This document shows, one piece after another, positions 6,194-6,200 of a stretch of 6,200 nt of DNA. Each line of letters starts with the position of its first letter. The first letter of the stretch is position 1. Made by a program: the position numbers and the translations under genes. This stretch comes from Oligoflexia bacterium (GTDB taxonomy: Bacteria; Bdellovibrionota; UBA1018; CAIMNF01). The notes under the pieces were generated by a model that made no database searches, was not told the DNA's origin, and saw only the letters and a program-made list of their open reading frames with translations. The DNA lies in the NCBI GenBank assembly GCA_903842755.1, contig CAIMNF010000181.1, forward strand, positions 1 to 6,200. Direction: 5' to 3'.

Positions 6194-6200
6194 ATGGCCC
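6194..6200 (+). CDS. Possible start of the next operon gene (only ATG plus 4 nt visible)
   Basis: An ATG at 6194 lies 7 nt after the kdsC stop, with a GGA at 6180-6182 about 11 nt upstream as a weak ribosome site. Tight spacing in the operon makes a further gene likely. In many Gram-negative genomes kdsC is followed by lptC and other LPS transport genes, but two codons cannot identify it. Confidence 0.3.

Noticed and set aside
1..6200. CRISPR array, insertion sequence, prophage, toxin-antitoxin or other new defence system.
   Set aside because: I saw no direct-repeat array, transposase, terminal repeats or small paired genes. Apart from the two unrecognised genes at the left, the content is core LPS and nucleotide metabolism.

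Overview
The window looks like a chromosomal segment of a Gram-negative, LPS-making bacterium, with moderate GC by eye. It is built around an operon for Kdo, the inner sugar of LPS, with CTP synthase inserted in it. The order kdsB-pyrG-kdsA-kdsC is familiar from lineages once grouped as Deltaproteobacteria. Together with the coiled-coil protein carrying a degenerate receiver domain just upstream, it makes a Bdellovibrio- or Myxococcus-related organism my best guess. That placement is inference, because no rRNA or other lineage marker lies in the window.

Layout. Positions 1-765 (minus strand) hold the first 255 codons of a membrane-anchored protein that runs off the left edge. It has one transmembrane helix, a short coiled coil, a Pro-rich linker and a C-terminal domain. 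It diverges across 68 bp from a plus-strand gene at 834-2180. That gene encodes a receiver-like domain without its phosphorylation residues, a long disordered linker and about 190 residues of coiled coil, a plan resembling the Myxococcus polarity proteins FrzS and AglZ. A 143-bp AT-rich gap follows, with a possible promoter and no terminator that I can see.

Positions 2324-6186 hold four tightly packed genes. kdsB and pyrG overlap by 14 nt; pyrG/kdsA and kdsA/kdsC overlap by 4 nt (ATGA). An ATG 7 nt after kdsC may start the next gene.

Function. KdsA condenses phosphoenolpyruvate with arabinose 5-phosphate to Kdo 8-phosphate, KdsC removes the phosphate, and KdsB couples Kdo to CMP using CTP. 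PyrG makes that CTP, so the operon supplies both substrates of the KdsB reaction. KdsD, the arabinose 5-phosphate isomerase, is not in the window. All four enzymes appear intact with their catalytic residues. I found no mobile element, CRISPR array, tRNA or rRNA, and no convincing novel multigene system. The most interesting items are the degenerate-receiver coiled-coil protein, a strong hairpin inside its early codons, and the partial membrane protein opposite it.
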